DNA of 64,000 nucleotides from Bradyrhizobium sp. LTSP885 (GCF_000938305.1 NZ_JYMT01000040.1:43513-107512), one strand, 5' to 3'; counted from the first letter of the stretch, positions 42,570-51,710 are shown. The notes: generated from the sequence alone by a model not told the origin. Numbers and translations: made by a program.

Positions 42570-43637
42570 ATGTTTTACACTCCTGCCCTGCCCGATCCGA
42601 AAGCCCCGCCCGTCCGCATCAATTTGCTGTCGGACACGCAGACCAAACCGACGCCGGCGATGCGCGAGGCGATGGCGCGCGCGGAGGTCGGCGACGAGCA
42701 GGTCGGCGACGATCCGACCACCAATCTGCTCAACGCCCGCGTCGCCGAGTTGCTCGGCAAGGAAGCCGCCGTGTTCATGCCGTCGGGCACGATGTGCAAT
42801 GTCGCCGCGACCCTGGCCTACTGCCGCCCCGGCGACGAGATCCTGGCGCATGCAACCGCGCATATCATCGCGCGCGAGGGCGGCGCCCATGCAGCGCTCG
42901 GCGGCTTCCAGATCACGCCACTGCCAGGCGACGACGGGCAGTTCACGCCGGAGACCTTCCGCGCCGCGCTGCATCCGCGCACCCGCTATCAGCCGCCGCA
43001 GGTCCTGGTCAGCGTGGAGCAGACCGCCAATATCGGCGGCGGCACGATCTGGAACAAGGCCGCGCTGGATGAGATCGTGACAACGGCCAAGGCCCATGGC
43101 CTTGCCACCCACATGGACGGCGCGCGGCTCTTGAACGCCACCGTCGCATCAGGCATTTCGCCGCGCGACATGACGGCGGGCTGGGATTCCGCCTGGATCG
43201 ACTTCTCCAAGGGGCTGGGCGCCCCGATCGGCGGCGCCATCGCCGGCACCCGCGCCTTTATCGACGACGTCTGGCGCTGGAAGCAGCGGCTCGGCGGCTC
43301 GATGCGACAGTCGGGCGTCGCCGCCGCCGCCTGCGTTTACGCGCTCGACCATCACGTCGACCGCCTTGCGGACGACCATGCCAATGCGCGCGCGCTGGCG
43401 CGCGGGCTGTCGCAGATCGACGGCATCGAGGTTCAGGCGCCCGAGACCAACCTGGTCTTCTTCAGGCCCGATGGCGCCGGCGTGCCCGGCGACAGGATGG
43501 TCGCCGAGCTGCGCAAGCGCGGCGTGATGCTGGCGATGATGGACGGCCGCATCAGGGCCTGCACCCATCTCGACGTGACGGCCGCGATGATCGAGGAGAC
43601 GATCGGCCACGTCAGGGAGATCGTGCGCGGGGCCTAG
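42570..43637 (+). CDS. Low-specificity threonine aldolase
   Basis: A 355-residue PLP enzyme cleaving L-threonine (or D/L-allo forms) to glycine and acetaldehyde. It opens with INLLSDTQTKPTPAMREAM, has VFMPSGTMCNVAATLAYCRPGDE, HMDGARLLNA with the PLP-binding aspartate, and the PLP lysine in WIDFSKGLGAPIGG. It follows the rpsD terminator and stands alone. Production of glycine is worth noting beside the glycine riboswitch at 9.9 kb, though they are 32 kb apart. Confidence 0.9.
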   Translation: MFYTPALPDPKAPPVRINLLSDTQTKPTPAMREAMARAEVGDEQVGDDPTTNLLNARVAELLGKEAAVFMPSGTMCNVAATLAYCRPGDEILAHATAHIIAREGGAHAALGGFQITPLPGDDGQFTPETFRAALHPRTRYQPPQVLVSVEQTANIGGGTIWNKAALDEIVTTAKAHGLATHMDGARLLNATVASGISPRDMTAGWDSAWIDFSKGLGAPIGGAIAGTRAFIDDVWRWKQRLGGSMRQSGVAAAACVYALDHHVDRLADDHANARALARGLSQIDGIEVQAPETNLVFFRPDGAGVPGDRMVAELRKRGVMLAMMDGRIRACTHLDVTAAMIEETIGHVREIVRGA

Positions 43638-43642
43638 ATTCC

Positions 43643-43729
43643 CGTAGCCCGGATGGAGCGAAGCGTAATCCGGGGAAATCCCACCGAGGGCACGAACCCC
43701 GGATTTCGCTGCGCTCCATCCGGGCTACG
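43643..43729. repeat. Palindromic repeat, family A copy 2
   Basis: Perfect 18-bp arms CGTAGCCCGGATGGAGCG and CGCTCCATCCGGGCTACG around 51 bases; the left part is almost the same as the element at 2100-2136. It sits between the convergent aldolase and serine hydrolase genes. Confidence 0.88.
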
Positions 43730-43747
43730 AAATGACCGAATGGGCGC

Positions 43748-45031
43748 TCAGCGCCCCATCGCCCGGTAGATCAGCGTCTTCAATTCCTGCTGGATCCGGC
43801 CGCGCTGCGACGGTGTCTGCACCAGAAGAATCCCGAGCAGATCATCCTCGGGATCGATAAAGAAGAAGGTGCCGCCGACGCCGTCCCAACGATACTCGCC
43901 AAGCGGCCAGGAGGTGCCTTCCGGCACCGAGGTGCGGACCGCGAAGCTGAGGCCGTAACCCGAATTCGGACCGGGGTAGTAGTTCTGATCACGCGCAATC
44001 CCGGTTTCGGGACCGATATGGTCCGACGCCATCAGCGCGATGGTGTCCGGCTTCAGATAGCGCCGGCCCTCATAGAGGCCACCGTTCAAAAGCATCTGCG
44101 CGAAGCGCGCATAGTCGCCGACGGTGCCGACCATCCCGCCGCCACCGGATTGCAATTTCAGCGGCTTCCTGGGATCGCGCACCTGCGTGACCTGACCGAT
44201 CGCGCGGTCATTCGGCATCGGTTCGGCAATGCGCGGCCATTTCGTGGGATCGGCGACGTAGAACGCGGTGTCGTTCATTCCGAGCGGACCGAGCAGCCGC
44301 TCCTTCTCGAATTGAAACAGCGATTTCCCAGTGATCACCTCGATCACACGGCCGAGAATGTCGATGCCGTGGCCGTAATCCCATAGCGTGCCGGGCTGTT
44401 CCGCGAGCGGCAGTGTGGTGACCTTCGCCGCAAATTCGGCATTGGTGAGATCGTCGCTGTGGGAGAGATGGGCATCGGCGTAGACCTTGTTCACCTCACC
44501 GCCGCCATAATAGCCATAGGGCAGCCCGGCGGTTTGGCGCATCAGATCCTCGACCATGATGGGCCGCTTCAGCGGCTCCAGCGCCAGCGCGACCTTGCCG
44601 TCCTCGCCGTGTTTCTCGACGCCGACCTTCATGTCGGCGAACGCCGGGATGTATTTCGAGACCGGGTCGTCCAGGCGGAGCTTGCCCTCCTCGACCAGCA
44701 TCATCGCCATGACAGCGGTGATCGGCTTCGACATCGAATAGAGACGGAAGATGGTGTCCGCGCTCATCGAGAGTTCGGTTGCGACATCGCGAACGCCGAA
44801 ATTCTCGTAATAGACCGGCTTGCCGTGCTGCTGCAGCAACAGGATCGCACCGGGAATCTTGCCGGTCGCGATCTCGTTCCTGATGTAATCGGAGACTTTC
44901 GCCAATCCTTCCGGCGAAAGATCATGCGCGGCACGCTCCTCGCCTGCTTTCGCACCGATCGCGCCGAACAGCAGGACCAGCGCCGCGGCGAAGGCGCGGC
45001 GCCCGAACGGATCAATTCTCCATCGCTTCAT
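43748..45031 (-). CDS. Serine hydrolase, beta-lactamase class C fold (copy 2)
   Basis: A 427-residue exported hydrolase. An N-terminal signal-like segment (AFAAALVLLFGAIGAKA) is followed by the SxxK motif in FRLYSMSKPITAVMAM, and YGH in LWDYGHGIDILG as the YxN equivalent. These features fit EstB-like esterases and transacylases better than true beta-lactamases. The gene overlaps the 3' end of its upstream paralogue by 20 bases, so the two are co-translated. Substrate unknown. Confidence 0.87.
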   Translation of the reverse strand: MKRWRIDPFGRRAFAAALVLLFGAIGAKAGEERAAHDLSPEGLAKVSDYIRNEIATGKIPGAILLLQQHGKPVYYENFGVRDVATELSMSADTIFRLYSMSKPITAVMAMMLVEEGKLRLDDPVSKYIPAFADMKVGVEKHGEDGKVALALEPLKRPIMVEDLMRQTAGLPYGYYGGGEVNKVYADAHLSHSDDLTNAEFAAKVTTLPLAEQPGTLWDYGHGIDILGRVIEVITGKSLFQFEKERLLGPLGMNDTAFYVADPTKWPRIAEPMPNDRAIGQVTQVRDPRKPLKLQSGGGGMVGTVGDYARFAQMLLNGGLYEGRRYLKPDTIALMASDHIGPETGIARDQNYYPGPNSGYGLSFAVRTSVPEGTSWPLGEYRWDGVGGTFFFIDPEDDLLGILLVQTPSQRGRIQQELKTLIYRAMGR

Positions 45032-46298
45032 AGATCAACTGCTTCAACTTCACCTGGATGGGCTGGCGCTGGCTCGGTGTTTGCTCCATCAGGATGAAGA
45101 ACATGTCCTGCTTGCGGTCAATCACGTAATAGCAGCCGCTTGCGCCGTCCCACTTCAGTTCGCCGAGGTCACCGGGCGGCGGCGGCTTCGCGTTGCCGGG
45201 ATCGGTGCGGACCGCAATGCCGAGCCCGAAGCCGAAGCCGTCGCCGGGGAAATAGAAGCTGTCGCGCTCGACCCCCGATCCCGGGCCGACGCGGTCGGTC
45301 GCCAATTCCTTGAAAGTCTCGGGCTTCAAGATGGTCTTGCCCTCGAAGGTACCACCATTGAGCAGCATCTGGGCGAAGCGCGAATAGTCGGCCATGGTCG
45401 AGACCATGCCACCGCTGGCCGATTCCCACTTCTTGACCTTGGTCGGATCGTTGACCCGACCGACACGGAAATCGCTGTCGGTCGGCAGCGGCTCGGCCAT
45501 CAGCTTCTGCTTCTCGGGATCGGTGACGAAGAAGCCGGTGTCCGTCATGCCGAGCGGATCGAGCAGATTCTTGCGCTCGATCGTCGAAAGCTTCTCACCG
45601 GTCGTGACTTCCATTATCCGCGCCAGAATGTCGGTGGAGTGGCCGTACTGCCAGAGCCCGCCGGGCTGATTGTGCAACGGCAGCTTGGCGATGCGCTCGG
45701 CAAATTCGGCGAGGTCGAAATCGCCGCCATAGATGTTGGCCTCGCGATAGGCCTTGCGCACCAGGCTGTCGCCATAGAAGCCGTAGGTCACGCCCGACGT
45801 ATGCGTCATCAAATCGAGAATCGTCATTGGCCGCTTCGGCGGCACCAGTTCGAGCGTCTTGGTGCCGTCCTCGGCCTTCTTCTCGACGCCGACCTTCACA
45901 TCGGCGAAGGACGGAATGTATTTCGAAACGGGATCATCGAGCTTGTACTTGCCCTCCTCGAGCAGCTGCATCGACGCGACGGCGCTGATCGACTTGCTCA
46001 TCGAGGCGAGGCGGAAGATGGTCTTGTCAGTGATCGGCGCCTTGCTGACCACGTCCTGCACGCCAAAGGATTCGTGGTAGACTGGCTTGCCGTGCTGCTG
46101 GATCAGAACGATCGCCCCGGCGATCTTGCCGGTCGCCACCTGGTCCTTGAAGAATTCCGAGATCCTGGCGAGCTTGTCCTGGTTGAAATGCGCGCCCGCC
46201 GGAATTTCGTAGGTACCCTCAGTGTGAGTGAGCGCCGGCGATGCCGCCAGCAACGCCGCGCCGGCCACAGCCCCGCACAACAATCGAAATGAATTCAT
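45012..46298 (-). CDS. Serine hydrolase, beta-lactamase class C fold (copy 1)
   Basis: A 428-residue paralogue of the next gene. Signal peptide MNSFRLLCGAVAGAALLAASPA, SxxK in FRLASMSKSISAVASM, YGH in LWQYGHSTDILA, and long shared blocks such as HNQPGGLWQYGH and GGMVSTMADYSRFAQMLLNGG. The start at 46298 is chosen for GGGAGGGA just upstream and for the signal peptide. Tandem duplication is evident. The macro-domain gene ends 44 bases upstream. Confidence 0.88.
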   Translation of the reverse strand: MNSFRLLCGAVAGAALLAASPALTHTEGTYEIPAGAHFNQDKLARISEFFKDQVATGKIAGAIVLIQQHGKPVYHESFGVQDVVSKAPITDKTIFRLASMSKSISAVASMQLLEEGKYKLDDPVSKYIPSFADVKVGVEKKAEDGTKTLELVPPKRPMTILDLMTHTSGVTYGFYGDSLVRKAYREANIYGGDFDLAEFAERIAKLPLHNQPGGLWQYGHSTDILARIMEVTTGEKLSTIERKNLLDPLGMTDTGFFVTDPEKQKLMAEPLPTDSDFRVGRVNDPTKVKKWESASGGMVSTMADYSRFAQMLLNGGTFEGKTILKPETFKELATDRVGPGSGVERDSFYFPGDGFGFGLGIAVRTDPGNAKPPPPGDLGELKWDGASGCYYVIDRKQDMFFILMEQTPSQRQPIQVKLKQLIYEAMEN

Positions 46299-46341
46299 CA
46301 ATCCCTCCCGGACATCACGAGGAAGTGTAGCGGCAGCGCCA

Positions 46342-46887
46342 TCAGGCACAAGGGCTGCCAAAGGCATCCAATGCCTCCTGATGCAATTCGGCGCTGGGGG
46401 CGGAAAAGCAGCAGAAAATGACCTGACCGATCGCAGGCGTTGCCGTTAGAGCCTCGACGACCGTCCTGACCGCAATTGCAGCCGCGCGATCTGCGGGGAA
46501 ACGATAGATGCCGGTGGAGATCGCAGGGAAGGCAACCGACGCGAGCCCGTGCTTTTCGCAAAGCTCCATGGAGCGGTGATAGCAGGACGCAAGCAGATCG
46601 TCCTCGCCGAGCTTGCCGCCATTCCATACGGGGCCGACCGTGTGGATCACGTACTTGGCAGGCAGTCGATAGCCTTTGGTGATCTTGGCGTTGCCGGTCT
46701 TGCAACCGTGAAGCATACGACATTCGGCCACCAGATCCGGTCCTGCGGCACGGTGGATCGCGCCGTCCACCCCTCCGCCGCCCAGAAGCGACGAATTGGC
46801 GGCGTTGACGATTACGTCAACGCGCAGGGTCGTGATGTCGGCAACGATGACGTCAAGCCGCGCCTGGCCGATCTGGCGCGCCGTCAA
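46342..46887 (-). CDS. Macro-domain protein (ADP-ribosyl/O-acetyl-ADP-ribose deacylase type)
   Basis: A 181-residue macro domain of the YmdB/MacroD class. Seen are VIVADITTLRVDVIVNAANSSLLGGGGVDGAIHRAAG, GNAKITKGYRLPAKYVIHTVGP, and SVAFPAISTGIYRFP, the ADP-ribose-binding and catalytic loops. The start is a TTG at 46887, 2 bases after the grxD stop, so translation is probably coupled to grxD. Substrates would be O-acetyl-ADP-ribose or mono-ADP-ribosylated proteins. Confidence 0.9.
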   Translation of the reverse strand: MTARQIGQARLDVIVADITTLRVDVIVNAANSSLLGGGGVDGAIHRAAGPDLVAECRMLHGCKTGNAKITKGYRLPAKYVIHTVGPVWNGGKLGEDDLLASCYHRSMELCEKHGLASVAFPAISTGIYRFPADRAAAIAVRTVVEALTATPAIGQVIFCCFSAPSAELHQEALDAFGSPCA

Positions 46888-46889
46888 GG

Positions 46890-47222
46890 TCAGGCCGTGG
46901 CGTCGACCGGAACGCCCTTGTCAGCGAACAGCTGCTGCAACTCACCGGCCTGGAACATCTCGCGGATGATGTCGCAACCGCCGACGAACTCGCCCTTCAC
47001 ATAGAGCTGCGGAATCGTCGGCCAGTTCGAAAAGGTCTTGATGCCGTTGCGCAGCTCGGCCGATTCGAGAACGTTGAGGCCCTTATAGCCGACACCGATG
47101 TGGTCGAGGATCTGCACGACCTGACCGGAAAACCCGCATTGCGGGAATTGCGGCGTGCCCTTCATGAACAGCACGACGTCGTTCGACTTCACTTCGTTGT
47201 CGATAAATTGCTCGATGCTCAT
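46890..47222 (-). CDS. grxD: Monothiol glutaredoxin, Grx4 type
   Basis: A 110-residue CGFS glutaredoxin that binds a [2Fe-2S] cluster with glutathione and passes it to target proteins, often together with BolA. The active site is QCGFSGQ; WPTIPQLYVKGEFVGGCDI forms the glutathione site. Start at 47222 follows GGAAGCG. A BolA-type gene is in the window but 4.2 kb away at 51438, on the same strand. The macro-domain gene follows at once. Confidence 0.95.
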   Translation of the reverse strand: MSIEQFIDNEVKSNDVVLFMKGTPQFPQCGFSGQVVQILDHIGVGYKGLNVLESAELRNGIKTFSNWPTIPQLYVKGEFVGGCDIIREMFQAGELQQLFADKGVPVDATA

Positions 47223-47467
47223 TTTCGCTTCCTTGTGGGGCGGCGCTCTCAAGCCTTACGGGCCGGCCCGCCCTGTCTAACCCATGACCTGTCATATATG
47301 TACCCCAAACCATTGTGCATCCAAAGCAAAATGGCCGGAAATCAGGCATGCGGCAGACGCCGGACGCGCCCCCAAGAGCGCGGCTCGTAGTCTGATGGCG
47401 CCAATATCATCGCCGGGGAGGCTTTTTTCCCGTAACGGAGCCCCCATCTAGGACGAACTATCCGTCG

Positions 47468-47492
47468 GGAACCAGTCCGCTGAACCAACGTT
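47468..47492 (+). promoter_or_regulatory. EcfG-type general stress promoter of egtB-egtD (perfect match)
   Basis: GGAAC at 47468-47472, 16-base spacer, CGTT at 47489-47492, only 23 bases before the GTG of egtB. The rest of the gap 47223-47467 shows no gene. Confidence 0.78.
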
Positions 47493-47515
47493 CTCCCCAA
47501 GAACCGGAGACCATC

Positions 47516-48769
47516 GTGACGAAGCCAGCCTCCGCCGCGGCCGCCATTGCCAACGCTCCCCTGTCGCTGTTTTCCGAATCCGGGTCTTTGGCCCAGCGGC
47601 TGGTGGATTCCTACCTTGCGGTCCGCGACGAGACCGAGCGCCGGGTCGCGCCGCTGTCGCCGGAAGACCAGTTGATCCAGTCGATGCCGGATGCGAGCCC
47701 CGCGAAGTGGCACCGCGCCCATACCACCTGGTTCTTCGAGCAGTTTCTGCTCGGCGAGCACGTCGACGGCTACGCCCCGTTCCACCCCGACTATGCCTAT
47801 CTCTTCAATTCCTATTACGTCAGCGCCGGTCCGCGGCACGCCCGCCACCAGCGCGGCCATCTGACCCGCCCGACGGCCGACGAAGTCACCGCCTACCGCC
47901 GCCATGTCGACGCCGAGGTGGTCAAATTCTTCCAGAGCGCGGGAGAGGAAAAACTTCACGAGCTTGTGCCGCTCGTCGAGGTCGGCCTCAATCATGAGCA
48001 GCAGCATCAGGAGCTGATGTTCACCGATATCCTGCACGCCTTCGCGCAAAACCCGATCCCGCCGGCCTACGATCCGGCGTGGCGCTTCCCGGCATCTCAT
48101 CGCGGCGGCGAACAATGGCTCACGCTGAACGAAGGCATCCACTCTGTCGGGCACGCCGACGACAGCTTCCATTTCGACAACGAGAAGCCCGCGCATCGCG
48201 CCCTGGTCGGCCCGGTCAAACTTGCGAAGAATCTCGTTACCAATGCCGAATGGCTGGCCTTCATGAAGGACGGCGGTTATTCGACCGCGACGCTGTGGCT
48301 GATGGATGGCTTTGCCGCCGCCAGCAACGAGGGCTGGCAGGCGCCCGGCCATTGGCGCGAGGTCGACGGCGAATGGAAGATCATGACGCTGGGCGGCCTG
48401 CAGCCGATCGATCCGTCGGCCCCCGTGTGCCATGTCAGCTATTATGAAGCCGACGCCTTTGCCCGCTGGGCCGGCAAGCATCTGCCGACCGAGATGGAAT
48501 GGGAGGTTGCGGCCCGCGCCGGCCAGCTCAACGATGCCTACGGCGTCGTCTGGCAATGGACCCGCAGCTCCTACTCGCCCTATCCCGGTTACCGCGCGAT
48601 TCCGGGCGCGCTCGGCGAGTACAACGGCAAGTTCATGGTCAACCAGCTGGTGCTGCGCGGCTCCTCGCTGGCGACGCCGGCCGGTCACAGCCGTGTCACC
48701 TATCGCAATTTCTTCTATCCGTTCCACCGCTGGCAATTCACGGGGTTACGCCTCGCCGATTACGCCTGA
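47516..48769 (+). CDS. egtB: Ergothioneine biosynthesis sulfoxide synthase
   Basis: A 417-residue non-haem iron enzyme joining hercynine to a thiol donor (gamma-glutamylcysteine or cysteine). The N-terminal DinB-like domain supplies iron ligands: KWHRAHTTWFFEQF and EVGLNHEQQHQELMFTDILH. The C-terminal formylglycine-generating-enzyme fold shows PVCHVSYYEADAFARWAGKHLPTEMEWEVAAR and VLRGSSLATP. GTG at 47516 is preceded by CCGGAGA. A perfect EcfG promoter lies upstream. egtD follows 53 bases on. Confidence 0.94.
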   Translation: MTKPASAAAAIANAPLSLFSESGSLAQRLVDSYLAVRDETERRVAPLSPEDQLIQSMPDASPAKWHRAHTTWFFEQFLLGEHVDGYAPFHPDYAYLFNSYYVSAGPRHARHQRGHLTRPTADEVTAYRRHVDAEVVKFFQSAGEEKLHELVPLVEVGLNHEQQHQELMFTDILHAFAQNPIPPAYDPAWRFPASHRGGEQWLTLNEGIHSVGHADDSFHFDNEKPAHRALVGPVKLAKNLVTNAEWLAFMKDGGYSTATLWLMDGFAAASNEGWQAPGHWREVDGEWKIMTLGGLQPIDPSAPVCHVSYYEADAFARWAGKHLPTEMEWEVAARAGQLNDAYGVVWQWTRSSYSPYPGYRAIPGALGEYNGKFMVNQLVLRGSSLATPAGHSRVTYRNFFYPFHRWQFTGLRLADYA

Positions 48770-48822
48770 TTGATCCCTGTCGACATCAATAGCGCGCCGG
48801 AAAGCGCGTTCAGGAGAGTAAC

Positions 48823-49791
48823 ATGAATGTGCATGCCGCCGCTTTGGCCAAAGCGTATCCGTTCGACGAAGCGACCTCGGTGTTCGCCGGCGACGTGATC
48901 GGCGATCTCGCCCGTCACCCAAAACGGCTGTCGCCAAAATATTTCTACGACGCTGCGGGCTCGGAGCTGTTCGAGCAGATCACGGTGCTACCGGAGTATT
49001 ATCCGACGCGGACCGAGCTCGGCATCCTGCGCGATCGCGGTGACGAAATCGCCGCGATCATCCCGGACGGAGCTGCCTTGGTCGAATTTGGCGCCGGCGC
49101 GACCACCAAGGTGCGGCTGCTGCTCGAGCACTGCGAATTTGGCGCCTATGTGCCGGTCGATATCTCCGGCGATTTCCTCAAAGCCCAGGCCGACGGCCTG
49201 CGCAAGGATTTCCCCGATCTCGGCATTTATCCGGTCGCCGCTGATTTCACCACGCCATTCGCCCTGCCCGAAGCCGTCGCCGGCATGCCGAAAGTCGGCT
49301 TCTTTCCAGGCTCGACGCTCGGCAATTTCGAGCCGCAAGAGGCGGCCGCCTTCCTGCGCAGTGCGCGCAAGATCCTGGGAGATGGCGCGCAGATGATCAT
49401 CGGCGTCGACCTCGAAAAGGACGAGCGCGTGCTGTACGACGCCTACAATGATGCGTCCGGCGTCACGGCGCGCTTCAATCTCAATGTGCTGGTTCGTATC
49501 AACCGCGAGCTCGGCGGCAATTTCGACCTCTCGGGATTCACCCACCGCTCGATCTACAACCGCGATCGGCATCGCATCGAGATGCACCTGATCAGCCGCA
49601 AGGCGCAGACCGTGCGCATCCTCGGCAACAGCTTCGCGTTCCGCCCCGGCGAGAGCATCCACACCGAGAACAGCTACAAATACTCGCTCGAACGCTTCAC
49701 CGCGCTGGCGCGCAGCTCCGGCTGGCAGGTGCGGGAAAGCTGGACCGATCCGGCGGGGATGTTCTCGGTGCATGCGCTGACGGCAGAGTAA
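48823..49791 (+). CDS. egtD: L-histidine N(alpha)-methyltransferase
   Basis: A 322-residue SAM-dependent enzyme trimethylating histidine to hercynine, the first step of ergothioneine synthesis. The DUF2260 fold is seen in LSPKYFYDAAGSELFEQIT, LVEFGAGATTKVRLLLEH, YVPVDISGDFL, and FFPGSTLGNFEPQEA. CAGGAGA precedes the ATG. Together with egtB it covers the core steps; no egtC or egtE is adjacent, so the final lyase must be elsewhere. Confidence 0.95.
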   Translation: MNVHAAALAKAYPFDEATSVFAGDVIGDLARHPKRLSPKYFYDAAGSELFEQITVLPEYYPTRTELGILRDRGDEIAAIIPDGAALVEFGAGATTKVRLLLEHCEFGAYVPVDISGDFLKAQADGLRKDFPDLGIYPVAADFTTPFALPEAVAGMPKVGFFPGSTLGNFEPQEAAAFLRSARKILGDGAQMIIGVDLEKDERVLYDAYNDASGVTARFNLNVLVRINRELGGNFDLSGFTHRSIYNRDRHRIEMHLISRKAQTVRILGNSFAFRPGESIHTENSYKYSLERFTALARSSGWQVRESWTDPAGMFSVHALTAE

Positions 49792-49820
49792 GGCCGGACC
49801 GGCGAGATCGGAAAACGGTC

Positions 49821-50216
49821 ATGGGCAAGCGAGCGCTGCAGATCACGACAGCCGTGCTTGCCCTGGTGCCGACCGTGACCGGCGTGATCACCATGCTGGG
49901 CGTGAGCGATCCGCTTTACGCATCGGCGGGCGTTCCAGCGCTACCGGTGCTGGACAGCAATCTCCGCTTCTTCGGCGGAGTGTGGCTTGGCCTCGGCCTT
50001 TCGCTGCTCTGGCTGACTCCGCGCATCGAAAGTCAGACCGTCATGTTCCGCGTGATCTGGGGAGCCATCTTCCTGGGAGGCGTCGGCAGATTGCTCTCGA
50101 TCCTGGTTGTCGGCTCGCCGCCAATTCCGTTCGTGGGTTTCACCGCGCTCGAGCTGATCGGCGCTCCGCTGTTCGTGTACTGGCAGCATCGGGTGGCGAC
50201 GGCCGGACGCACGTGA
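49821..50216 (+). CDS. DUF4345 membrane protein
   Basis: A 131-residue protein with four hydrophobic segments: ALQITTAVLALVPTVTGVITML, FFGGVWLGLGLSLLWL, FRVIWGAIFLGGVGRLLSI and PFVGFTALELIGAPLFVYW. The arrangement, with LDSNLRFFGGVWLGLG, fits DUF4345. It lies 29 bases after egtD and may share its transcript. Function unknown. Confidence 0.78.
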   Translation: MGKRALQITTAVLALVPTVTGVITMLGVSDPLYASAGVPALPVLDSNLRFFGGVWLGLGLSLLWLTPRIESQTVMFRVIWGAIFLGGVGRLLSILVVGSPPIPFVGFTALELIGAPLFVYWQHRVATAGRT

Positions 50217-50231
50217 GGCGGATCGTGGGAA

Positions 50232-51410
50232 CTACTCCTCCGCTGGCGACCGCAGCGAAATCGATTCCCATGCGGCGACGACAATCATGATCGCGGTCGT
50301 GACGATCGACAGTAGCAGGGGCGACATCTCGCTTGCAAAATAGGCTGTGACCGCGAGCGCAACGATGCCGACGCCATGCGAGAGCTGCAGGAAGTTGCGG
50401 ATCACGTGCTTGAACAGGATGGTCCCGACCAGGAACAGCAAGGGACCGCCGATCGAACTCACGATCGTCTTGAGATCGGAATGGCCGGCCGGATGCTTCA
50501 GCACCAATTCGTCGGCGACCGCTGTCAGGATGATCCCGCCGATGATCGGCATGTGCAGATAGGTATAGGCGATCCGCGCCACGCGCCCGGATTCGGCCGA
50601 TTTCGAGATCATCTCGGCGCCGGCCTCGGCGCCCTTGTGGAAATAGATCCACCACATCGCGATGGAGCCGACCAGGGCCGACAAGAACGCGGCCACATTC
50701 TCGGGCGTCCAGGTCAGGTCGGCGAAGGTCGCGCCGTCGACGACGATGGCCTCGCCGAGCGCGATGATGATGAAGCCTGCGCAGCGCTCGGCCATGTGCC
50801 CGCCCTCGACCGACCAGGCCTGCATCGAGGAAAACCCGAGCTTCGGCGTCCAGAACCGCAGCGCCGGCGCGGCATATTCGATCGTCACCGCTGCGATCCA
50901 AAGCCAGAGGCGGGTTTGCCCCTCGGCCAAGCCGCCTGATATCCAGAGCACGGCCGAACAGGATAGCCAGGCCAGGATCCGGATCGCGTTGTGGCGGACC
51001 GCCGTGCGGTGGGGCGGCGTCGCCAGCAGCCAGAACAGGGTCCGCCCGACCTGCATGACCGCATAGGTCACGGCAAACCACAGCCCCCGCCCGTCGAACG
51101 CCGTCGGGATCGAGGTCGACAGCACGAGCCCGCCCAGCATCAGCACGAACAGCAGGAGCCGAACCGGCGTCAGATCGGGGTTGAGCCAGTTGGTGACCCA
51201 GGTGGTGTAGACCCACACCCACCACACCGCGAGGAACAGCAGCGTGACCTGCACCGCTCCCAGCGGAGTGAAATGGTTCAGCAGCGTGTGCGACAGCTGC
51301 GTGACGGCGAAGACGAAGACGAGATCGAACAGCAGCTCGGCATTGGTGACGCGGCTGTGCTGGTCCGGCACGATGACCCGAAACATCGCGCCGCGCGGAT
51401 TGTCTGCCAT
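50232..51410 (-). CDS. Low temperature requirement protein A (LtrA) family
   Basis: A 392-residue integral membrane protein of the LtrA family, with about ten hydrophobic segments. Family markers are ELLFDLVFVFAVTQLSHTLL near residue 25, WWVWVYTTWVTNWLNPD, and AERCAGFIIIALGEAIVV. It is named for cold growth in Listeria, but its biochemical role is unknown. It ends convergent with the DUF4345 gene. Confidence 0.88.
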   Translation of the reverse strand: MADNPRGAMFRVIVPDQHSRVTNAELLFDLVFVFAVTQLSHTLLNHFTPLGAVQVTLLFLAVWWVWVYTTWVTNWLNPDLTPVRLLLFVLMLGGLVLSTSIPTAFDGRGLWFAVTYAVMQVGRTLFWLLATPPHRTAVRHNAIRILAWLSCSAVLWISGGLAEGQTRLWLWIAAVTIEYAAPALRFWTPKLGFSSMQAWSVEGGHMAERCAGFIIIALGEAIVVDGATFADLTWTPENVAAFLSALVGSIAMWWIYFHKGAEAGAEMISKSAESGRVARIAYTYLHMPIIGGIILTAVADELVLKHPAGHSDLKTIVSSIGGPLLFLVGTILFKHVIRNFLQLSHGVGIVALAVTAYFASEMSPLLLSIVTTAIMIVVAAWESISLRSPAEE

Positions 51411-51437
51411 CGATCAGGCCACGCCCGGTTGCCGGGC

Positions 51438-51674
51438 CTAGGCTTCCGGCACGCCGGTCTGCAGGGCCAGCGCATGCAGCACGCCGCCCATCTGGCCCTT
51501 CAGCGACTGATAGACGATCTGGTGCTGCTGGACGCGGGATTTGCCGCGGAAGGAGGCGGAAATGACCGTCGCCGCATAGTGGTCGCCGTCGCCGGCCAGA
51601 TCGCGGATCGTCACCTCGGCATCCGGGATCGCTGCCTTGATCATCGATTCGATATCGCGGGCGTCCATCGGCAT
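51438..51674 (-). CDS. BolA/IbaG family protein
   Basis: A 78-residue BolA-fold protein that usually partners a CGFS glutaredoxin such as GrxD in iron-sulfur trafficking. It shows VTIRDLAGDGDHYAATVIS and the conserved RVQQHQIVYQSLKGQMGG with an invariant histidine. GGAGG lies 9 bases before the ATG at 51674. In many alphaproteobacteria bolA and grxD are adjacent; here the egt and ltrA genes lie between. Confidence 0.93.
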   Translation of the reverse strand: MPMDARDIESMIKAAIPDAEVTIRDLAGDGDHYAATVISASFRGKSRVQQHQIVYQSLKGQMGGVLHALALQTGVPEA

Positions 51675-51710
51675 CCCAATTCACCTCCATCAGGTCGCTT
51701 CGAATCGGAG

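Noticed and set aside
43748..46298. True beta-lactamase resistance genes
   Set aside because: SxxK is present but the tyrosine motif is YGH and overall features fit EstB-like esterases; no resistance context.
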